Shown here piece after piece: positions 7,547 to 15,914 of a stretch of 36,189 bases of DNA (the first letter of the stretch is position 1; each line of letters starts with the position of its first letter). The DNA is from Caryophanales bacterium (GTDB taxonomy: Bacteria > Bacillota_I > Bacilli_A > RF39 > UBA660). The notes under the pieces are model-generated. The model ran no database searches and was not told the DNA's origin. It was given only the letters and a program-made list of their open reading frames with translations. The stretch lies in NCBI GenBank assembly GCA_016288635.1, contig JAEEKZ010000033.1, forward strand, positions 1 through 36,189, written 5' to 3'. The translations under genes were made by a program, and so were the position numbers.

Positions 7547-9941
7547 GGAAAAGTGGCAAAAATATTGGGAAGAAAACAAGACGTTCAAAACAGATATATG
7601 GGATTTTTCTAAGCCTAAATATTATGTTTTGGATATGTTCCCTTACCCATCAGGAGTGGGATTACATGCAGGTCATCCAGAAGGATATACTGCGACTGAT
7701 ATAGTTTCACGTATGAAAAGAATGCAAGGATATAATGTACTTCATCCAATGGGATATGATTCATTTGGTTTACCTGCAGAACAATACGCAATTGAAACAG
7801 GTAATAATCCTGCAATTTTTACAAAAAATAATATAGAATATTTTACTAAGCAATTAAAAGCTTTGGGTTTTGATTATGACTGGGATAGAGTAATTGCTAC
7901 TAGTGATCCAAAGTACTATAAATGGACTCAATGGATATTTAAACAGTTATATAACGATGGATTTGCTAAGTATGTTGATATGCCAGTTAACTGGTGTGAA
8001 GAATTAGGCACAGTATTATCAAATGATGAAGTTATTGATGGTAAGTCTGAACGTGGCGGATATCCAGTTATAAGAAAGAATATGAAACAACTTTGTATTG
8101 ATCAGCCTAAGTTTGCTGAGAGACTACTTGAAGGTTTAAATGAAATAGATTGGCCTGAATCAACAAAAGAAATGCAAAGAAACTGGATTGGTAAATCTAC
8201 TGGAGTTGAAATGGATGTTGATATTGTTGGTGGCGGAAAATTCTCAATTTTCACTACATGCATTGAAACAGTATATGGAATTACATTCTTTGTACTTGCT
8301 CCAGATGGTGATTTAGTTCAACAATTGATGCCTAGAATTACTAATAAAGATGAAGTAAATCAATATATAGCAGAAGTGGCTAAAAAATCTGAAATGGATA
8401 GAACTGATTTAAATAAAGGTAAATCTGGTTGTAGACTTGAAGGAGTAAAAGCTATAAATCCTGTAAACGGAAAAGAAGTAGATATATTTATTGGAGACTT
8501 TGTATTAGCTAATTATGGTACAGGTGCTGTTATGGCTGTTCCTTCACATGATCAAAGAGACTTTGAATATGCACAAGTTCATAATATTGAAATGATTCAA
8601 GTTATTGATGGAGCTGATGTTTCAAAGCAAGCCTTTGAAAAATATGATTATTTAGGAAAAGGATGTAAGTTAATTAATTCAGAAGAATTTACAGGATTAA
8701 CCGTTGAAGAAGCTAAGGAAGCAATTACTGAAAAGCTAGTTAAAATGGGTGTTGCTAGAAGAACAGTTAATTATAAATTTAGAGAATGGATATTTGCTCG
8801 TCAAAGATATTGGGGAGAACCAGTTCCAATTGTTCATATGGAAGATGGGACAGATTATGTTTTAGATGATGAAGAGTTACCATTAGAATTACCAATTCTT
8901 GATAATTATAAAGGTCAAGATGGAAAAGCTCCACTCGAGAATGCTACTGAGTGGAAGCAATATACTAGAAAAGATGGTAAGAAAGGTTTAAGAGAAACGT
9001 CTACTATGCCTGGATCTGCTGGATCTTCATGGTATTTCTTAAGATATATTGATCCAAATAATGATAAAGAATTTGCTGATAAAAAGTTACTTGAACATTG
9101 GATGCCTGTTGATTTGTATATTGGTGGTCCAGAGCATGCTGTTGGTCATTTAATGTATTCTAGAATATGGAACAATTATTTATATGATAAAGGTTATGTA
9201 ACTGTTAAAGAGCCATTTAAGAAGTTAGTCCATCAAGGAATGATATTGGGTGAAAATGGTATAAAAATGGGTAAGAGATATCCTGAATATGCTGTTAATC
9301 CATTAGATGTAATTAATGAATATGGCGCAGATACATTAAGATTATATGAAATGTTTATGGGTCCGCTTGAAGCTTCTAAACCATGGAGTAAATCTGGTGT
9401 AGAGGGTGCTCGTAAATTCTTGGATAGAGTATGGAGACTAGTTGTTGAAAGTGGTACTGTAAAAGAGGAAGAAAATAAGAATCTTGAAAAGCCATATCAT
9501 AAAATGGTTAAGAAAGTAACCAATGATTTTGAAGCATTAGCATTTAATACTGCAATATCTGAAATGATGATATTTGTTAATGCTTGTAATAAAGAAACAA
9601 TTATTCCTAAAGAATACGCTGAAGGATTGGTTAAGTTATTGAATCCAATATCTCCACATATTACTGAAGAAATGTGGGAGATATTAGGCCATAATAAAAC
9701 TATTGCATATGAAGAATGGCCTAAGTATGATGAGGCAAAGACAGTTGACACTGATGTTACAATTGGTGTACAGGTAAATGGTAAAATGAGAGCAACTATT
9801 TGTTATGATAAGGGAGCGTCAAAGGAAGACATCTTAAAGCTTGCTTTAGAAGATGAAAATGTTAAGAAACATGTCGATGGAAAAGAAATAATTAAGGAAA
9901 TTGTTATACCCGAAAAGATTGTAAACATAGTTGTAAAATAA
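7527..9941 (+). CDS. leuS: Leucine--tRNA ligase
   Basis: Charges tRNA-Leu. It is an 804-residue class I synthetase of normal bacterial length. The HIGH motif is HAGH in PSGVGLHAGHPEG. The CP1 editing domain spans about residues 220-400, with the AVPSHDQRD motif that carries the conserved Asp. The aminoacylation core continues (STMPGSAGSSWYFLRY), and the anticodon-binding and C-terminal domains follow. Two motifs depart from the textbook forms. The KMSKS loop reads KMGKR (580-584, then YPEY). The threonine-rich editing motif TTRPDT reads TTCIET (243-248). The start at 7527 lies within the preceding gene after GAGAGGG. It is regulated by the upstream leucine T-box and ends in a terminator. Confidence 0.97.
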   Translation: METKKIEEKWQKYWEENKTFKTDIWDFSKPKYYVLDMFPYPSGVGLHAGHPEGYTATDIVSRMKRMQGYNVLHPMGYDSFGLPAEQYAIETGNNPAIFTKNNIEYFTKQLKALGFDYDWDRVIATSDPKYYKWTQWIFKQLYNDGFAKYVDMPVNWCEELGTVLSNDEVIDGKSERGGYPVIRKNMKQLCIDQPKFAERLLEGLNEIDWPESTKEMQRNWIGKSTGVEMDVDIVGGGKFSIFTTCIETVYGITFFVLAPDGDLVQQLMPRITNKDEVNQYIAEVAKKSEMDRTDLNKGKSGCRLEGVKAINPVNGKEVDIFIGDFVLANYGTGAVMAVPSHDQRDFEYAQVHNIEMIQVIDGADVSKQAFEKYDYLGKGCKLINSEEFTGLTVEEAKEAITEKLVKMGVARRTVNYKFREWIFARQRYWGEPVPIVHMEDGTDYVLDDEELPLELPILDNYKGQDGKAPLENATEWKQYTRKDGKKGLRETSTMPGSAGSSWYFLRYIDPNNDKEFADKKLLEHWMPVDLYIGGPEHAVGHLMYSRIWNNYLYDKGYVTVKEPFKKLVHQGMILGENGIKMGKRYPEYAVNPLDVINEYGADTLRLYEMFMGPLEASKPWSKSGVEGARKFLDRVWRLVVESGTVKEEENKNLEKPYHKMVKKVTNDFEALAFNTAISEMMIFVNACNKETIIPKEYAEGLVKLLNPISPHITEEMWEILGHNKTIAYEEWPKYDEAKTVDTDVTIGVQVNGKMRATICYDKGASKEDILKLALEDENVKKHVDGKEIIKEIVIPEKIVNIVVK

Positions 9942-9973
9942 GAAGTATATTAAGTGATACTTCTTATTTTTTT
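9937..9973 (+). terminator. leuS terminator
   Basis: A 12-bp stem (9937-9948 with 9957-9968), 8-base loop and T-run. The 5' arm includes the leuS stop codon. Confidence 0.8.
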
Positions 9974-9988
9974 GAACTAATTATTTTA

Positions 9989-10017
9989 TTTACATTTATT
10001 ATGCATTTTGCTATAAT
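9989..10017 (+). promoter_or_regulatory. Promoter of the helical-repeat operon
   Basis: TTTACA (9989-9994), 17-base spacer, TATAAT (10012-10017) with an extended TG (TTTGCTATAAT). Confidence 0.75.
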
Positions 10018-10051
10018 TATCTTATAGTAAAGATGATAAAGGGTGATAGAT

Positions 10052-11245
10052 ATGGTAGATAATAGTAAACTTTTAAATAGGTTATATAACCTAAGAGGAG
10101 AAGATAGTGTTGTTTTAAGACAATTAGATGATGATAACGAAGTTGCTCTTAAGTTAAAGAAGAAAAATGAGGATGAGAAAAAGGAATTAGAATCAAAGAT
10201 TAATGGTTTGAAATCAGATTCTAAAAAATTAAATACTCAAGCTGAAAAACTAACAACTTTGTTAGGGAAGTCTAAAGCAGAAGATTTTGCATTTTTAAAT
10301 GAAAAATTAGGTTTAGATTTTAATCCTGCTGAAGTACTAAATCGTCTTAATAATGGTCTACCTGGTGAACTAGAAAAGATAGATGAAGATTTGGGTAAAG
10401 GAGAGGAAAGACTAAAAGTTGTTAGAAATGACTTAAATTCTGCTGTATCTCAAATTGATGAATTAGCATTGAGAAAGGCTGAGGCTATTGAGAATCAAGT
10501 TAAATTAAATGAAATATTTAAATTGGCTTTAGAAGGATCAAGTACTATTACAAGAGATTCTGTTACATCACTTTTAGCTAAGTTTGATTTTGATGAAAAT
10601 GAACAAAGAGAAGCCGCTAAATTAATGATGTTTCCAGAAGATGGCTTATATGAATTTGATAAGAAATATGTGGCTCCTGCAGTAGTTAAAGAACCAGTAA
10701 AAGAAGAGCCTGAAGTCAAAGAAGAACCTGAAAAAGAGGAATCTAGTGATAATGGATATCTATCAGATTCTCAAGAGGAAGCCCCTTTGGTATTAGAAAA
10801 TAATGAAGCTGCTCTTAATGTTCCAAAAGCTGAAGAAGTAAAAGAGGAACCAGTTAAAGAAGAGAAAGTTAAAACTGAAAAGGTTACTAGAGAAGATGTA
10901 GAAAGATATATGGAAGAAGTAGGATTAAATCCTGCAGATTTCAATAATATTGATTTAAATAATGTAGTTAGTAAATTTGATTCTGAAGTATTGAAGAAAA
11001 ATGTTGAATATGTAAAGAGTCAAAATATTAATTTTGATATATTTGTTGATAATGTAGAATTTTTAACTGATAAAGAATTGGTTGAAAAAATGGAAGCATT
11101 GGTAAATGTTGGAAAAGATCCATTTGATATTTACTTAAATCCAAATGTTCTACTTAAATATGATTTAGAAGAGTTGAAGCAGGCTATTAATATTTTAACT
11201 GATAGTGGATTGGATCCAAAGAAAGTTCCTTTAATGGCCTTCTAA
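10052..11245 (+). CDS. Coiled-coil protein with C-terminal mTERF-like helical repeats, function unknown
   Basis: A 397-residue cytoplasmic protein. Residues 1-150 are strongly coiled-coil (KKKNEDEKKELESK...). Residues 205-285 are an acidic KEEP-rich linker, probably disordered. From about 285 on there are three units of 31-33 residues: SEVLKKNVEYVKSQNI, KELVEKMEALVNVGKD and EELKQAINILTDSGLD. Between units are DIYLNPNVLL-type links. The pattern (helix, then G-hydrophobic-D, then NPxxL) resembles mTERF helical repeats, which bind nucleic acid in eukaryotes; homology here is only suggested. The ATG at 10052 is chosen over the GTG at 10043 because the AAAGGGTGAT ribosome site precedes it. It is the first of three genes with related motifs. 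Confidence 0.7.
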   Translation: MVDNSKLLNRLYNLRGEDSVVLRQLDDDNEVALKLKKKNEDEKKELESKINGLKSDSKKLNTQAEKLTTLLGKSKAEDFAFLNEKLGLDFNPAEVLNRLNNGLPGELEKIDEDLGKGEERLKVVRNDLNSAVSQIDELALRKAEAIENQVKLNEIFKLALEGSSTITRDSVTSLLAKFDFDENEQREAAKLMMFPEDGLYEFDKKYVAPAVVKEPVKEEPEVKEEPEKEESSDNGYLSDSQEEAPLVLENNEAALNVPKAEEVKEEPVKEEKVKTEKVTREDVERYMEEVGLNPADFNNIDLNNVVSKFDSEVLKKNVEYVKSQNINFDIFVDNVEFLTDKELVEKMEALVNVGKDPFDIYLNPNVLLKYDLEELKQAINILTDSGLDPKKVPLMAF

Positions 11246-11255
11246 GGGAGGATTT

Positions 11256-11885
11256 ATGGAAAGTTTGACTGACAAACTAAGACTTTTAAAAAAAGTAATT
11301 ACTGAAGGGGATTTATCTAGGGCAATACCGGAAATTCAGGCAATACCTTATGGTCATTTAAATGATTCTATTACAGTATTGATGTCTAATGGAATTAATA
11401 TTAAGAGTTGGATTCATATTAAATTACTGGCTTATAGTCCTGAAGAATTAGAAAGAAGAATTGTTTTAGCAAAAGAACAAGGTATAACTGATAAGATAAA
11501 GAAAAATCCGCTTTATTTAATGAATAGTTCTGTGTTTGCAGTTAAACGTACAAAAGATTCTGCAGATGAAAGGAAAACAGCGTTTAGTCCTATGGATCCT
11601 GCGTTATCCGCAAATGGAGGGCAAACAATTGATACAGCACGCTTTGACAAATTACAAACTATGACTTCATGCGTTAATGGAGTGTTCGAATTGTTAGCGG
11701 ATGAAAGTGTTTCTAAAGAAGGTGTGTTTACTAATTTAGAAAAAAATATACTAAGTGGAGATTATCCAAACGATATGGATTTGTTATTTCATACTATAAC
11801 AGATGGAAAAGGATATTCTGAAGATACATTAGGAAAAATAAAAGAGGCAGTTCAGGTAGTTTTAAAGAATATAAAAGAGAGGTAA
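11256..11885 (+). CDS. Helical-repeat protein, second gene of operon, function unknown
   Basis: A 209-residue protein with no TM segment or signal. The first half carries a unit like those of the gene upstream: PEELERRIVLAKEQGI followed by KIKKNPLYLMNSS, matching the helix-G-I...NPxxL pattern. Before it, HLNDSITVLMSNGINIKSW looks like another copy. The second half (about residues 95-209) is different, helical and polar, without known motifs. AAGGGAGG sits 6 or so bases before the ATG, and the gene begins 10 bases after the preceding stop, so co-transcription is nearly certain. It may work with its neighbour; what they bind is unknown. Confidence 0.65.
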   Translation: MESLTDKLRLLKKVITEGDLSRAIPEIQAIPYGHLNDSITVLMSNGINIKSWIHIKLLAYSPEELERRIVLAKEQGITDKIKKNPLYLMNSSVFAVKRTKDSADERKTAFSPMDPALSANGGQTIDTARFDKLQTMTSCVNGVFELLADESVSKEGVFTNLEKNILSGDYPNDMDLLFHTITDGKGYSEDTLGKIKEAVQVVLKNIKER

Positions 11886-11891
11886 TAATTA

Positions 11892-12179
11892 ATGGATTTT
11901 TTAAGTAAATTAGATTTTACTGATCAGGAAATAAAGTTATTAGATGATTGTGTTCCTGATATGATAAAAGAATTAATAAAAGAAAATCAAAAATTAGTTG
12001 TGATAAATATTAATTATTTAAAAGATTTGGGTATTAAAAATTATCGCGAAGTATTTATGAAATTTTTTGATATGTTCTTATTAGATGTTAGTACCTTTAA
12101 AGATATATTTGATAAGTATGAGACTGAAGATTTAATTAACAAAATCCAAGAGAATGTCGGAATAGTTGAATTTTTATAG
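11892..12179 (+). CDS. Small helical protein, third gene of operon, function unknown
   Basis: A 95-residue all-helical acidic protein. It contains LVVININYLKDLGI, which repeats the helix-LGI element found in the two upstream products, followed by a hydrophobic segment (MKFFDMFLLDVSTFKDIF) in the position of the next repeat helices. It could be a single-repeat paralogue or partner of the others. The start is supported by GAGAGG upstream, and only 6 bases separate it from the preceding stop. The unit ends in the convergent terminator at 12188-12206. Confidence 0.65.
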   Translation: MDFLSKLDFTDQEIKLLDDCVPDMIKELIKENQKLVVININYLKDLGIKNYREVFMKFFDMFLLDVSTFKDIFDKYETEDLINKIQENVGIVEFL

Positions 12180-12183
12180 AACA

Positions 12184-12212
12184 AAAAAACAACATATTAT
12201 GTTGTTTTTATT
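12184..12212. terminator. Bidirectional terminator between convergent genes
   Basis: An 8-bp stem (12188-12195 with 12199-12206) is flanked by an A-run on the left and a T-run on the right, so it can stop transcription from both sides. Its 3' half overlaps the last codons of the minus-strand phosphoesterase gene. Confidence 0.75.
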
Positions 12213-13009
12213 TTGTATATATTTATTGTTGGATTATTTAAAAATCTAAAGTTATATTTTTCGGTTCCCAATCCGTTTGACACATACAGTTTTGTTTCAT
12301 TTATCTCGTATTTATGATTTATATATTTATGGGCATCATTTTTAGTAATCAATCCTTTAAAATACGGAATTTTTATGATTCCTCCTAGAGAGTGGCCTGA
12401 TAGTATTAAATTGATGTCAGGATTATCATTTACTATCATATCGGCATAATCTGGTTGATGTGTTAATACTATTCTGTATTCTGGCTTCATTTCATTATTA
12501 TTTAATATTTTTTTATCATAGTTCTTATTTGTAATTCCTACTATGCTTATTGGTTTTATTGAACCATTAAATATGAAGTCTTCGGTATTGTTTAAAATTA
12601 TAAATCCTGAGCTTTCCATGATTTCTTTATAAACATCGTATTTTTTTAAATCATTGTCGCCAACAATAGCATATTTTTTAGATGCATCTAGACTTTTTAA
12701 ACCATTTATTAAAGTTTCTTTTTCTTGCCCTTTTAAAGCATATTCACTATAAATCAAATCCCCGGAATATACGATTATATCTGGATGATATTCTTTTATT
12801 CTTTTTATTATTTTATTGAATGTTCCTTCTTTAATTGTTGTTCCAAATAAGATGTCTGAAAACTGAAGAATTGTTAAATTATTATAATTACTATCTATTT
12901 TCTCGTTAATTGTTTCTTCTTTTACTGTTATGGTATTTGGACAAATATAGGTTGCGTAAAAGAATAATAAAATAAATATTAAAACTATTATTGATATTTT
13001 CTTTGCCAT
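12197..13009 (-). CDS. Membrane-anchored metallophosphoesterase-like protein with degraded active site
   Basis: A 270-residue protein of the calcineurin-like phosphoesterase fold, with one N-terminal TM helix (about 5-22) and the domain outside the cell. The motif order is preserved, but ligands are altered. SDxH is SDILFG (D52 kept, His lost). GD is at 83-84. GNHD is GDND (117-120). The isolated His is kept (THQPD, H184). GHTHGG is GHSLGG (205-210, second His lost). Family members of this type are often UDP-diacylglucosamine or membrane-linked phosphodiesterases; this one may be weakly active or a binding protein. The start is supported by GAGGG, which overlaps the stop of the CPBP gene upstream in transcription. 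Confidence 0.8.
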   Translation of the reverse strand: MAKKISIIVLIFILLFFYATYICPNTITVKEETINEKIDSNYNNLTILQFSDILFGTTIKEGTFNKIIKRIKEYHPDIIVYSGDLIYSEYALKGQEKETLINGLKSLDASKKYAIVGDNDLKKYDVYKEIMESSGFIILNNTEDFIFNGSIKPISIVGITNKNYDKKILNNNEMKPEYRIVLTHQPDYADMIVNDNPDINLILSGHSLGGIIKIPYFKGLITKNDAHKYINHKYEINETKLYVSNGLGTEKYNFRFLNNPTINIYKIKTT

Positions 13010-13016
13010 TTTACCC

Positions 13017-13619
13017 TCATAAAACCAATATTATTGATAACGCATTATGTAACATATGAAATATTATTGATGAATACATATTATCTGTCTTAACATTTGC
13101 AATAGCAAATGCTATAGCAGGCATCATGTATGGAATAATAAATATGAGATTAATGCCTTTTTCTCCTATTACATGAAGAAAACCGAAAATTAATGACGTT
13201 ATAATTACATATAAATATTTATTTGTAATTGATTTTTTAAAACTTAGTCTAAATGCCGTTTCTTCCAAGAATGGTATTAATAAAATTGCATTTATTATTG
13301 TTGGGATTTTATTGCCATTTAATTTTTCAATAACAGCATTTTGATTTTGTGGCCCACTTGATAAAAAATGTGTTAGTATCATTGCAGTTACATACATTAA
13401 AGCTAAACCTATAAGCCAACATACAAGTCCTGTTAATATTGTTTTTTTATTAATTTCTTTAATTTTAAGATATTCTTTTTTATATATAAGTATATATATT
13501 ATTGCTAAAATGATATAAGGAATGATATTTAAATTTGTTAATGCCATTAGAAATGGCGGTAATAATAAATATAATAATAATATTCCTATACTTTTCAATA
13601 TTTCCAGTATTTTTTTCAT
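13017..13619 (-). CDS. CPBP family intramembrane metalloprotease
   Basis: A 200-residue polytopic membrane protein of the CAAX-protease and bacteriocin-processing (Abi) family. All three signatures are present: EETAFR (119-124), FGFLH (145-149), and HMLHN near residue 190. Glu and the two His groups would bind the metal, so it is predicted active. Family members process prenylated proteins or give bacteriocin self-immunity; the substrate here is unknown. The start at 13619 is preferred to an in-frame GTG at 13628 because a GTGAT element lies just before it. Its stop lies 7 bases from the phosphoesterase start, so the two form an operon. Confidence 0.85.
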   Translation of the reverse strand: MKKILEILKSIGILLLYLLLPPFLMALTNLNIIPYIILAIIYILIYKKEYLKIKEINKKTILTGLVCWLIGLALMYVTAMILTHFLSSGPQNQNAVIEKLNGNKIPTIINAILLIPFLEETAFRLSFKKSITNKYLYVIITSLIFGFLHVIGEKGINLIFIIPYMMPAIAFAIANVKTDNMYSSIIFHMLHNALSIILVL

Positions 13620-13656
13620 TTTTATCACATTTTAATATTAACATATAATTCAGTAT

Positions 13657-13687
13657 TTGACTATATTTGATATTTGTATGATATAAT
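13657..13687 (+). promoter_or_regulatory. trmB promoter
   Basis: TTGACT (13657-13662) and extended -10 TGaTATAAT (hexamer 13682-13687). The spacer of 19 is long, so the extended -10 probably matters. It lies in the divergent gap facing the CPBP gene. Confidence 0.55.
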
Positions 13688-13716
13688 AATTTTCGTTAAA
13701 GAAAAGAAGTGATTTT

Positions 13717-14334
13717 ATGAGGATGCGTAATCCAAAGGATAAAGATGAAATACTAAATTCGTGTAGTTTTTTTTATGATAAAGAAGTTGGATTTGAAAAT
13801 GATAATCCCATTTGTCTTGAAATAGGTATGGGTAAAGGTGACTTTCTTTTGGGAATGGCTTTAAATAATCCAAATATTAATTACGTGGGGGTAGAAAAAT
13901 ATTCTAGTGTTTTATCAGTAGCTATAAAGAAAATAAGAGAGTATGATTTACCTAATCTAAAGGTATTAAATATGGATGCTGCGCTATTAGGGGATATTTT
14001 TAAGAACAATATTGATACTATTTACTTAAATTTTTCTGATCCATGGCCTAAAAAAAGACATGCTAAGAGAAGATTAACTTCTGATGTTTTTTTAAAGGTA
14101 TATGATGGATTATTTACAGGAATTCCACATATTATTATGAAAACGGATAATGATAATCTATTTGCATATTCATTAGAATCGTTAAAAGAGTACGGATATA
14201 CATTAGATAGAGTTGAATATGATTTACACAAAACTGACATTTCTAATGTTGAAACAGAATATGAGCATAAATTCAGCAGTAAAGGGGTAAATATTAAATT
14301 CCTAGATGCTAAAAAGTATTCTAGAGATATTTAA
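13717..14334 (+). CDS. trmB: tRNA (guanine-N7-)-methyltransferase
   Basis: Forms 7-methylguanosine at position 46 of tRNAs using S-adenosylmethionine. The 205-residue protein has the SAM site CLEIGMGKGDFL, the acidic strand-2 motif GVEKYSS, and the family signature DPWPKKRHAKRRL beginning at D108. It starts with the usual RMRNPKDK segment. The ATG at 13717 has AAGTGAT upstream. Length and order fit the family. A lipoprotein gene follows 30 bases later, with its own -10 element in the gap. Confidence 0.96.
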   Translation: MRMRNPKDKDEILNSCSFFYDKEVGFENDNPICLEIGMGKGDFLLGMALNNPNINYVGVEKYSSVLSVAIKKIREYDLPNLKVLNMDAALLGDIFKNNIDTIYLNFSDPWPKKRHAKRRLTSDVFLKVYDGLFTGIPHIIMKTDNDNLFAYSLESLKEYGYTLDRVEYDLHKTDISNVETEYEHKFSSKGVNIKFLDAKKYSRDI

Positions 14335-14349
14335 TTTTCCCTTTTTATT

Positions 14350-14358
14350 TGGTATAAT
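14350..14358 (+). promoter_or_regulatory. Extended -10 promoter immediately before lipoprotein gene
   Basis: TGgTATAAT, with hexamer 14353-14358. Only 6 bases separate it from the ATG at 14365, so a start site 7 bases downstream of the hexamer would coincide with the start codon. Confidence 0.5.
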
Positions 14359-14364
14359 TTAGGT

Positions 14365-15018
14365 ATGAAAAAGTATGTAAAATTTTTAGTTTTAATTTTA
14401 GTAATTTTTTTATTTAGCGGTTGTACTAACATCAAAGATTTAACTGTTGATGATATCGTAGGTACTGTTTCAAATAAAGATAAAACAACAATTAATACGT
14501 ATAGAAAAGGATATAGTTATCATCTTCCAAGAAATATGATGGTGCAAAGTTATACTCTATATAACGATGTTATACAATCTGGGAATGTTAAATACTATTT
14601 ATATGTAGATATGGTTAGTCACTTTAATAAAGTAAAGTCTACGTATAAAGAAACTGATGGCGCTTATTATTCTAAGGTAATTAATAATAAGGAAATAGAG
14701 GGATATTTGGAGATTAATTTGGTCAAAGATAATAAATATTTGATTGAAATTATGTATAATTATGCTAAAATAGAAGTGATGGTGAATAGGGAGAATATTA
14801 ATGAAAGTTTAATATATTCATTAAGTATTTTGAAAAGCATCGTCTATAATGATAGTGTTATAGAAAATATGTTAAAAGAGGATGTATTAACTTATACGGA
14901 AGAGGATTTTAATATATTTAACACTACTAGTAAAGATAGTAATTATCTAAATTATGATAATGAGTATCAAGAGGTTGATAATTCGGAAGAAAAATATGAC
15001 TCTGACTTATTAAACTAG
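14365..15018 (+). CDS. Lipoprotein, function unknown
   Basis: A 217-residue secreted lipoprotein. Its signal peptide runs MKK, a hydrophobic core, and the lipobox LFSGC with C20 as the lipidation site. The mature part has mixed alpha/beta character (YHLPRNMMVQSYTLYND, then YYLYVDMVSH) and an acidic C-terminal tail rich in Asp, Asn and Glu. No domain is recognised. The start codon lacks a well-placed ribosome site (only AGGT, 2 bases upstream) and sits at the predicted transcription start. It stands at the head of a run that leads into the acidic protein and the DUF948/YtxH genes, which may indicate an envelope role. Confidence 0.75.
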   Translation: MKKYVKFLVLILVIFLFSGCTNIKDLTVDDIVGTVSNKDKTTINTYRKGYSYHLPRNMMVQSYTLYNDVIQSGNVKYYLYVDMVSHFNKVKSTYKETDGAYYSKVINNKEIEGYLEINLVKDNKYLIEIMYNYAKIEVMVNRENINESLIYSLSILKSIVYNDSVIENMLKEDVLTYTEEDFNIFNTTSKDSNYLNYDNEYQEVDNSEEKYDSDLLN

Positions 15019-15032
15019 AAAGGAATACAGTT

Positions 15033-15914
15033 ATGGGACTAATTGACAAGATTAAAGGTATTATCTTTATTGATGACCAAGAAGCTGATGAAGATACTGC
15101 CAAGAAAACAGAAGAGAAGAAAAAAGAGGAAGTTACTAAAAGTGAATCAAATATAGCTTATACTGAGTATAAGCCTCCAGTAGTAAGTAGAGAGGAAAAG
15201 CGATCTCAGTCAGCAGAATCTGTGATTTCTAAAATCGATGATGAAGAAGAGGAAGAAGAACCAAAGAAAGAAACTTTCCCATTTCCTGATTTTGATGAAG
15301 ATGAATTTTCTCAAGTATCTGCACCAACTATTCCAAAGAAATCTACAAATGTAATGGATTATGAAAGAGATAGATTAAAAAAAGCATCCGTTAATGAAAA
15401 ACCTAAAAAGGAATATTCAAGATTAGAAAAAGTTGAAAATAATGGAGAGAAAAAGAGATTTAAAAATTCTCCAATTATTTCACCGGTATTTGGTGTACTT
15501 AATGAAGATTATGTTATAGATGATGTAGTTAATCGTGGCGAAGAACCTGCTCGTAAGGGTGATTTAGATGTCCAAAGTGTTAGAGATAAGGCTTTTGGGG
15601 TTCTAGACGAGAAGAAACACGAGAACGAGGAAGTTAAAACGATTACAAAAGAAGAAAAAGAAGAGAAAATCAAAACAATTGATGAAATGCTTGAAGATAC
15701 TGCTGATTTAAAAATTACTATTGATGCAGAGGATGAAGAAGAAAAAGTTGACTTTAACAAAAACTTTAGAGATGAAGATGATGAAGAAAATGTTGAACCA
15801 ACTAAAGAAATTAAAGCTGTTAAAGATGATGACTTTGATGGTGAAAAAGACGTAGATAATGATTTGTTTGATTTAATGGAATCAATGTATGATTCTGGAG
15901 AGGATGAAGAATAA
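15033..15914 (+). CDS. Acidic, largely disordered protein with repeated FGVL motifs, function unknown
   Basis: A 293-residue protein with no TM segment. A short amphipathic start (MGLIDKIKGIIFI) is followed by long Glu/Lys/Asp-rich low-complexity sequence. Two short conserved-looking hydrophobic patches stand out: ISPVFGVL (FGVL at 153-156) and KAFGVLDEKK (FGVL at 188-191). Proteins with this SPxxGVL patch occur in Erysipelotrichia-type genomes as far as I recall, without known function. The motifs may be docking peptides for a partner, and the N-terminal helix could touch the membrane. The start has AAAGGAA upstream. The stop overlaps the next start (TAATG). Confidence 0.65.
   Translation: MGLIDKIKGIIFIDDQEADEDTAKKTEEKKKEEVTKSESNIAYTEYKPPVVSREEKRSQSAESVISKIDDEEEEEEPKKETFPFPDFDEDEFSQVSAPTIPKKSTNVMDYERDRLKKASVNEKPKKEYSRLEKVENNGEKKRFKNSPIISPVFGVLNEDYVIDDVVNRGEEPARKGDLDVQSVRDKAFGVLDEKKHENEEVKTITKEEKEEKIKTIDEMLEDTADLKITIDAEDEEEKVDFNKNFRDEDDEENVEPTKEIKAVKDDDFDGEKDVDNDLFDLMESMYDSGEDEE

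Noticed and set aside
13017-13619. CPBP protease as the immunity protein of the peptide locus
   Set aside because: Abi proteins can give bacteriocin immunity, but this gene is about 9 kb away, on the other strand and in an operon with a phosphoesterase. No link is visible in the sequence.
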